The notes under the pieces were generated by a model. It saw only the letters and a program-made list of their open reading frames with translations, was not told the DNA's origin and ran no database searches. The translations under genes and the position numbers were made by a program. Positions 3,301-5,066 of a stretch of 5,066 bases of DNA are shown piece after piece. The stretch is from Deltaproteobacteria bacterium UBA2385 (GTDB lineage Bacteria > Myxococcota_A > UBA796 > UBA2385). Location: contig DDSR01000329.1 in NCBI GenBank assembly GCA_002343455.1, positions 1,275 to 6,340 on the forward strand, given 5' to 3'. Within the stretch, counting starts at the first letter, position 1, and every line of letters begins with the position of its first letter.

Positions 3301-5066
3301 GCGCGGCCCTCCTCCCGCCGCAGGACGGCCTCGCAGCGCAGGCCGCGGACCTCGGCGAGCACCGTGCCGCGGTCGTCTAGCAGTGCTAGATCGCCCTCCC
3401 AGGCGCCGGGCCGGGACTGGACCAGCCTGCCGTGCAGCAGGGCCCTCTGGCCTACCGGTGCTAGGGAGCGGGCCCGGCGCAGTCCGACGGGCAGGACGGT
3501 GGCCTTGCCCTCGGGCCGGGCCAGGGCGACCATGGCCTGGAAGGCGGAGTCGAGCAGGGCAGGGTGGACCGCCCAGCCCTCGGCCTGGACCTCGATCTCC
3601 AGCTCGGCGAAGAGCTCCTCGCCGCGGCGCCAGGCGGCGCGGAGCCCGCGGAAGGCGGGGCCATAGCGCAGGCCGCGGGCCTCCAGCTCTGCGTAGAGGG
3701 CCTCGATGTCGATGGCCTCTCCGTTGTCGACGACGCGGGCGCGGAGGGCCGGGAGGTCGACGGGGGCCGGCGGGCGGAGGCGACCTCCGGCGGCGAGGCG
3801 ACCGCTGGCCTGGCGGGTCCAGCTGCCCTCGCCGACCCGGCCGTGCAGCTCGATGCGGGCCTCGGGGCCAGCCTCGACCCGCAGATCGACGGCGGCGCCG
3901 GCGGGCAGGACGACGGCCTGCTCGAAGCGGAGCTCCTCGACCTGGCGGTCCTCCCCGAGCTCGGCGGCGGCGGCGAAGCAGGCCTCGACCAGGGCGGCGC
4001 CGGGCAGGACGACGCTGTCCTCGACCTGGTGCTGGGTCAGCCAGCCGAGCGCGGGACCGGCGAGGCGGGTGGTCCAGGCCGGGCTGGGGCCCTCGGCGCG
4101 GCGCTGGAGCAAGGGGTGGGCCTCGGGGCGCCCCAGGCGCAGCGCGCGGGCGGAGGCGGTCTCGGCCCAGTGGTGGCCTCGCTGCCAGGGGGTGCGGGGC
4201 AGGTCCAGGCGGCGACCCTCGGGGGCGAGGGCCTCCCAGCGCAGCGGGTGGCCGGCCAGCCAGGCATCACCTAGCGCTGCTAGTAGCTCGCGGCGCTCGT
4301 CCTGGCCGCGGCGAAGGCTGTGCAGGGTGCGGCCCTGGATGGCACGGGCGCGCAGAGTGGCCTGGATGGAGGGCCCCAGGACCGGGTGCGGACCGAGCTC
4401 CTGGAAGAGGCGCATGCCGTCGTCGAGCGCGACCCCGACGGCCTGGAGCAGGGAGACGGGCTGGCGGGTGTTGCCCCACCAGTAGGCGGCGTCGTGGACG
4501 GCGCCCTCGACCTGCCGCCCGGTCAGGGTGGAGTAGAGGGGGAGGGTCGGGGCCTTGGGCCGCAGCTCCTGGAGGGAGGCGAGCATCTCCTCGCGCAGGG
4601 GGTCCATCGCGGGGGAGTGGTAGGGGACCTCGACCCGCACGGGGCGGGCGAAGACGCCCTCGGCCTCGGCGCGGGAGCTGACCTCCTCCAGGGCCGCGTT
4701 CGGGCCGGCCAGGGTGACCATGTCCGGGGCGTTGTCGGCGGCGACGACGACGGGCAGGCCCTCGATCAGGGTCTCGGCGGCCTCGCGGCCCAGGCCCAGG
4801 GCCAGCATTCCGCCCTGGCCGGCGGCCCGCTGCTGCAGGCGGCTGCGGTGGACGGAGACGGTGACGGCCTCGGGCAGGCTGAGGCAGCCGGCAGCCCAGG
4901 CGGCGGCGACCTCGCCGACGGAGTGGCCCAGGATGGCGTCGGGCGGGGGGCCCCAGGCGAGCAGGAGCCGGGTGAGGCCGACCTGGATCAGCAAGTTGGC
5001 GGGCTGGGCGATCTCGTTGCGGGCCATGCGGGAGCTCTGCTCGTCGGCCAGCAGCTCGTCGAGGAT
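1..5066 (-). CDS. Type I modular polyketide synthase, fully reducing module with C-terminal hotdog pair (partial, both ends missing)
   Basis: A single minus-strand frame is open from 5066 to 3 (1688 codons, no stop); start and stop codons are outside the window. Domains in translated order are AT, DH, structural KR half, ER, catalytic KR, ACP, then two hotdog-like domains. Signatures include GHSVGE (AT Ser), a DH His plus HPALLDSAFQ, HSAAGGVG in the ER, TGGLSGFG and YAAAN in the KR, and DQGLDS in the ACP. By family knowledge, such a cytosolic megasynthase extends an ACP-bound acyl chain by one unit and reduces the beta-carbon fully. A ketosynthase should precede the AT beyond the right edge. 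No C-methyltransferase is seen between DH and ER. The frame reads through every domain without a shift, so the gene looks intact. Whether the enzyme is modular or iterative (fatty-acid-like) and what it makes cannot be told from this window. Confidence 0.97.
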   Translation of the reverse strand, partial: MLDELLADEQSSRMARNEIAQPANLLIQVGLTRLLLAWGPPPDAILGHSVGEVAAAWAAGCLSLPEAVTVSVHRSRLQQRAAGQGGMLALGLGREAAETLIEGLPVVVAADNAPDMVTLAGPNAALEEVSSRAEAEGVFARPVRVEVPYHSPAMDPLREEMLASLQELRPKAPTLPLYSTLTGRQVEGAVHDAAYWWGNTRQPVSLLQAVGVALDDGMRLFQELGPHPVLGPSIQATLRARAIQGRTLHSLRRGQDERRELLAALGDAWLAGHPLRWEALAPEGRRLDLPRTPWQRGHHWAETASARALRLGRPEAHPLLQRRAEGPSPAWTTRLAGPALGWLTQHQVEDSVVLPGAALVEACFAAAAELGEDRQVEELRFEQAVVLPAGAAVDLRVEAGPEARIELHGRVGEGSWTRQASGRLAAGGRLRPPAPVDLPALRARVVDNGEAIDIEALYAELEARGLRYGPAFRGLRAAWRRGEELFAELEIEVQAEGWAVHPALLDSAFQAMVALARPEGKATVLPVGLRRARSLAPVGQRALLHGRLVQSRPGAWEGDLALLDDRGTVLAEVRGLRCEAVLRREEGRAWLHQAAWVEVEAGPAQEARIIQVEPSADDPVGLEACRRLLADIQRARQEGSRRTLVITRGGVAVTPGEPVDPAAAAAQGLVRVAMNEHPELGLSLLDLGPGLESSTASSEEEAALRSPSRLLARRLRRVEPSALPAPLLPRAVEAGSEPMALEIGRPGLLDSLVWRAVGRPPPGPGEVEIEVEAASLNFKDLMKAMGMLGEAALENAYLGRGLGLEAAGRVGRVGEGVVGLAEGDRVFAYCGGALRSHLCVDARFVTPLPGNLDVEAGASMFVFLTAWYALLHAGRLEEGETVLIHSAAGGVGLAAVQIAQLRGARIIATAGTSAKRQALRKLGVQDVLDSRTLDFADEVRALTGGRGVDVVLNSLAGPALRRSLELVASGGRFLELGKQDLAADRSLALGSFNRSISFIAIDLDRMATERPAWFAPVAREVSAAFVDGRLRPLPTERVDADQVESAFRTLASGELLGKAVIRLRAGHVELAPRRAAPIRGAWLVTGGLSGFGLRAARWLARQGVEELVLASRRGLVPADQAPLLEQIQASGVRVRCLALDLRDPAAVEQVVADIPELRGVLHGAMELADRPLAELGEAELERAMGAKAQGAWALHLATRQRDLDHFILLGSIAAQVGNPGQAAYAAANGALDGIAWLRASQGLPGTCLSMGALDEAGVVAREAATRAHLQGLGLRPMAPDALLDRLALALPGASPVYTLVDIDWERWARAVPGVGWRRLAELRREQSPSQSEGGLADLPPEQRAQAVQQAVQQAAAAVFRTSAEAIDPARSLRDQGLDSILAVELAVGLGERLDLKLSAMELLAGRALSALATELAGRLEPAPVAAPRQAEELLDLICVTRPYLSLGELRIEGDRVLATVVPDLLDQREVAPGEVGRHLAILGSLACARLWPQTGRHAWPVATSTLHLDQAPALPTGTALRAEASVLSLDPLAGRAEAQASLYTPDGRRIGQLRVGFHVLPYQGFLAMFGERQQPTAEGGPSPYTKPTARPPGSWAEGSFTRRLPVVQAADCAGHFAGLPALPVSILGRAVQHAVLDGMAAAGLDVERARVVQAELSTQRFAWAGEQVELRARPVGEDLCGAWSCEAR
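378..780 (-). other. Post-ACP hotdog-fold-like domain 1 (FabZ/FabA-like)
   Basis: About 134 residues after the ACP that are not part of a standard PKS module. The order resembles a FabZ-type hotdog: an N-terminal EELLDLICV helix, a strand GDRVLATVVP, then a segment where FabZ has its GHFPGxPxxPG hot-dog helix (here GEVGRHLAILGSLACA, His codon 633-635). Next comes a strand pair around LPTGTALRAEASVLSL, which parallels the FabZ 'VxPGDxLxxExxVL' stretch, and finally AEAQASLYTPDGRRIGQLRVGFHVL. The FabZ catalytic Glu is not recognisable. It could be a dehydratase-like, thioesterase-like or purely structural hotdog. The fold assignment is a motif-level inference and needs a structure or profile comparison. 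Confidence 0.6.
810..1060 (-). other. Acyl carrier protein (ACP) domain
   Basis: An ACP of about 80 residues that carries the growing chain on a phosphopantetheine arm. The attachment motif is DQGLDSILAVEL, with the modified Ser at codon 930-932 followed by the hydrophobic residue usual in PKS ACPs. It is preceded by LPPEQRAQ and a short Gln/Ala tandem repeat, and it ends at ALATELAGRL (about 810), the last helix. A Pro/Ala-rich linker (EPAPVAAPRQ) separates it from the following hotdog domains. There is a single ACP, not a tandem array. Confidence 0.95.
1003..1034 (-). repeat. 12-bp tandem repeat coding for QQAV units before the ACP
   Basis: On the plus strand cctgctggacgg occurs twice back to back (1007-1018 and 1019-1030), followed by a third partial unit cctg. 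In the PKS frame it encodes the repeated AVQQ unit in AQAVQQAVQQAAAAV, at the N-terminal edge of the ACP. The unit is four codons, so copy-number changes would keep the frame. It is probably a replication-slippage product that lengthens the first helix or the linker. Confidence 0.75.
1541..1553. repeat. CTAGCNNNGCTAG palindrome, copy A (in KR)
   Basis: CTAGCTCCGCTAG: two 5-bp inverted arms around 3 bases, with an outer inverted repeat CGGCCT (1532-1537) / AGGCCG (1554-1559) separated from the left arm by 3 bases. In the PKS frame it encodes LAEL with both Leu as the rare codon CTA. It lies just after the LAD motif of the KR. Confidence 0.7.
1669..1681. repeat. CTAGC palindrome, copy B (degenerate, in KR)
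   Basis: CGAACACCGCTAG keeps one perfect arm (GCTAG, 1677-1681); the other arm has two mismatches. Its register relative to the codons differs from that of copy A, 128 bp away. It is listed as a decayed or chance member of the family. Confidence 0.35.
1878..2852 (-). other. Enoylreductase (ER) domain, MDR superfamily
   Basis: About 325 residues of a medium-chain (quinone-oxidoreductase-like) enoylreductase that reduces the 2,3-enoyl-ACP with NADPH. Landmarks in order: EVEIEVEAASLNFKDL near the N-terminus (Asn codon 2736-2738), GEGVVGLAEGDRVFAY, FLTAWYAL, the nucleotide-binding motif VLIHSAAGGVGLAAVQ (His codon 2412-2414), GGRGVDVVLNSLAGP, GRFLELGKQDL, and a C-terminal LGKAVIRL. All regions expected of a complete ER are present. 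In the LNFxDxxxAxGM(Y) segment the residue after GM is Leu (codon 2703-2705), where many PKS ERs have the Tyr linked to product stereochemistry. Confidence 0.94.
2853..3320 (-). other. Structural (non-catalytic) ketoreductase subdomain and linker to ER
   Basis: About 155 residues between DH and ER. In ER-containing modules this place is held by the structural half of the KR, which stabilises the catalytic half located after the ER. The features fit: a WLHQAAWVEV start (compare the YxxxW start of KR structural subdomains), a beta strand TLVITRGGV, then DPAAAAAQGLVRVAMNEHPEL, which matches the 'GLxRVxxxEHP' region of this subdomain. It is somewhat short and carries no methyltransferase motif. 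Before the ER there is a low-complexity Ser/Glu stretch (SSTASSEEEAA) and an Arg/Leu-rich stretch (LLARRLRRVEP). The Ser-rich part is encoded by a CTAGC palindrome copy. Confidence 0.8.
2977..2989. repeat. CTAGCAGTGCTAG palindrome, copy C (linker before ER)
   Basis: CTAGCAGTGCTAG: arms of 6 bp (CTAGCA/TGCTAG) around a single central base. The flanks extend the symmetry with a one-base offset (TGAG before, A then CTCA after). It encodes part of SSTAS in the low-complexity linker, in a different codon register from copies A, D, E and F. Identical over all 13 bases to copy D. Confidence 0.75.
3377..3389. repeat. CTAGCAGTGCTAG palindrome, copy D (end of DH)
   Basis: Identical in all 13 bases to copy C but shifted by one base in the codon register. 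The inverted symmetry extends one further pair (T before, A after). It encodes LALL with CTA Leu codons at each end, near the DH C-terminus. Confidence 0.75.
3452..3464. repeat. CTAGC palindrome, copy E (degenerate, in DH)
   Basis: CTACCGGTGCTAG: the right arm GCTAG is intact and the left arm has one mismatch (CTACC). It is in the same codon register as copies A, D and F and encodes LAPV. It lies 75 bp from copy D. Confidence 0.5.
4167..5066 (-). other. Acyltransferase (AT) domain, N-terminus beyond window
   Basis: About 300 residues of an AT that loads an extender acyl group from CoA onto the ACP. The nucleophile motif GHSVGE has its Ser codon at 4920-4922. The HRSRLQ segment that follows carries the Arg which, in this family, binds the extender carboxylate. 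GPHPVLGP lies near the C-terminal end, and the domain closes with LPRTPWQRGHHW (about 4200-4167), the usual post-AT linker. The specificity tetrad position reads VPYHS (4614-4628). This is neither the methylmalonyl YASH nor the malonyl HAFH motif, though His-Ser-Pro-x-Met-Asp follows as in malonyl-type domains. GHSVG, without the Gln of typical methylmalonyl ATs, leans weakly towards malonyl-CoA. The specificity call is inference. Confidence 0.93.
4271..4283. repeat. CTAGCNNNGCTAG palindrome, copy F (after AT)
   Basis: CTAGCGCTGCTAG: perfect 5-bp arms around GCT, followed at once by another TAG (4284-4286), so that three CTA Leu codons occur in LLAAL. It sits in the linker subdomain after the AT core. 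Same codon register as copies A, D and E. Confidence 0.7.

Larger units (their letters stand above)
3321..4118 (-). other. Dehydratase (DH) domain
   Basis: A double-hotdog PKS dehydratase of about 266 residues, starting at HPLLQRR just after the AT linker. It removes water from the beta-hydroxyacyl-ACP to give an enoyl-ACP. The catalytic His is in WLTQHQVEDSVVLPG (His codon 4029-4031), in the family motif HxxxGxxxxP, but the motif Gly is replaced by Asp (codon 4017-4019). The second hotdog keeps RYGPAFRGL and HPALLDSAFQ, with the catalytic Asp at 3549-3551. Both members of the His/Asp dyad are present, so activity is likely. Two of the CTAGC palindromes lie in the C-terminal part of this domain. 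Confidence 0.92.

Noticed and set aside
2853..3320. Possible C-methyltransferase between DH and ER
   Set aside because: The interval is only about 155 residues and shows structural-KR features, with no SAM-binding Gly-rich motif.
1541..4283. Palindromes as CRISPR repeats or transcription terminators
   Set aside because: Spacing is irregular (75 to 1296 bp), the units are 13 bp, they lie inside a coding sequence, and no T-run follows.
3383..4681. Plus-strand open reading (432 codons) rich in Arg, Gly and Pro
   Set aside because: Arg/Gly/Pro-rich translation typical of a wrong frame in high-GC DNA; opposite AT and DH with intact catalytic motifs.

Overview
The window lies entirely inside one large protein-coding gene on the minus strand. 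The reading frame whose codons occupy positions 3-5066 (read from 5066 down to 3) has no stop codon, and its translation is a coherent multidomain type I polyketide synthase (PKS). Both gene ends lie outside the window. The base composition is very GC-rich with strongly GC-biased third codon positions, which suggests a bacterium such as a myxobacterium or an actinomycete. The sequence does not settle which, although a hotdog pair after the carrier domain feels closer to myxobacterial or other Gram-negative lipid/polyketide enzymes.

In order of translation (right to left on the plus strand) the domains are: acyltransferase (AT, from the right edge to about 4167, N-terminus missing), dehydratase (DH, about 4118-3321), structural half of the ketoreductase (about 3320-2853), enoylreductase (ER, about 2852-1878), catalytic ketoreductase (KR, about 1848-1150), acyl carrier protein (ACP, about 1060-810), and then two consecutive hotdog-fold-like domains (about 780-378 and 303-1). 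A ketosynthase is expected beyond the right edge. AT, DH, ER, KR and ACP all keep most or all of their signature residues, so this is a fully reducing module: it should load an extender unit, condense it, and reduce the beta-keto group to a methylene, giving a saturated chain segment.

Two things go beyond a textbook module. First, the protein does not stop after the ACP or pass to another ketosynthase. It continues into a pair of FabZ/FabA-like hotdog domains; the second keeps a GHF-x-G motif but has Arg where FabZ has its catalytic Glu. Second, a 13-bp interrupted palindrome, CTAGCNNNGCTAG, is scattered through the coding sequence. Four copies are exact and two are degenerate, they lie in two codon registers, and together they account for every CTAG tetranucleotide in the window. 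No RNA gene, promoter, terminator, mobile-element gene, CRISPR array or intergenic space is visible.
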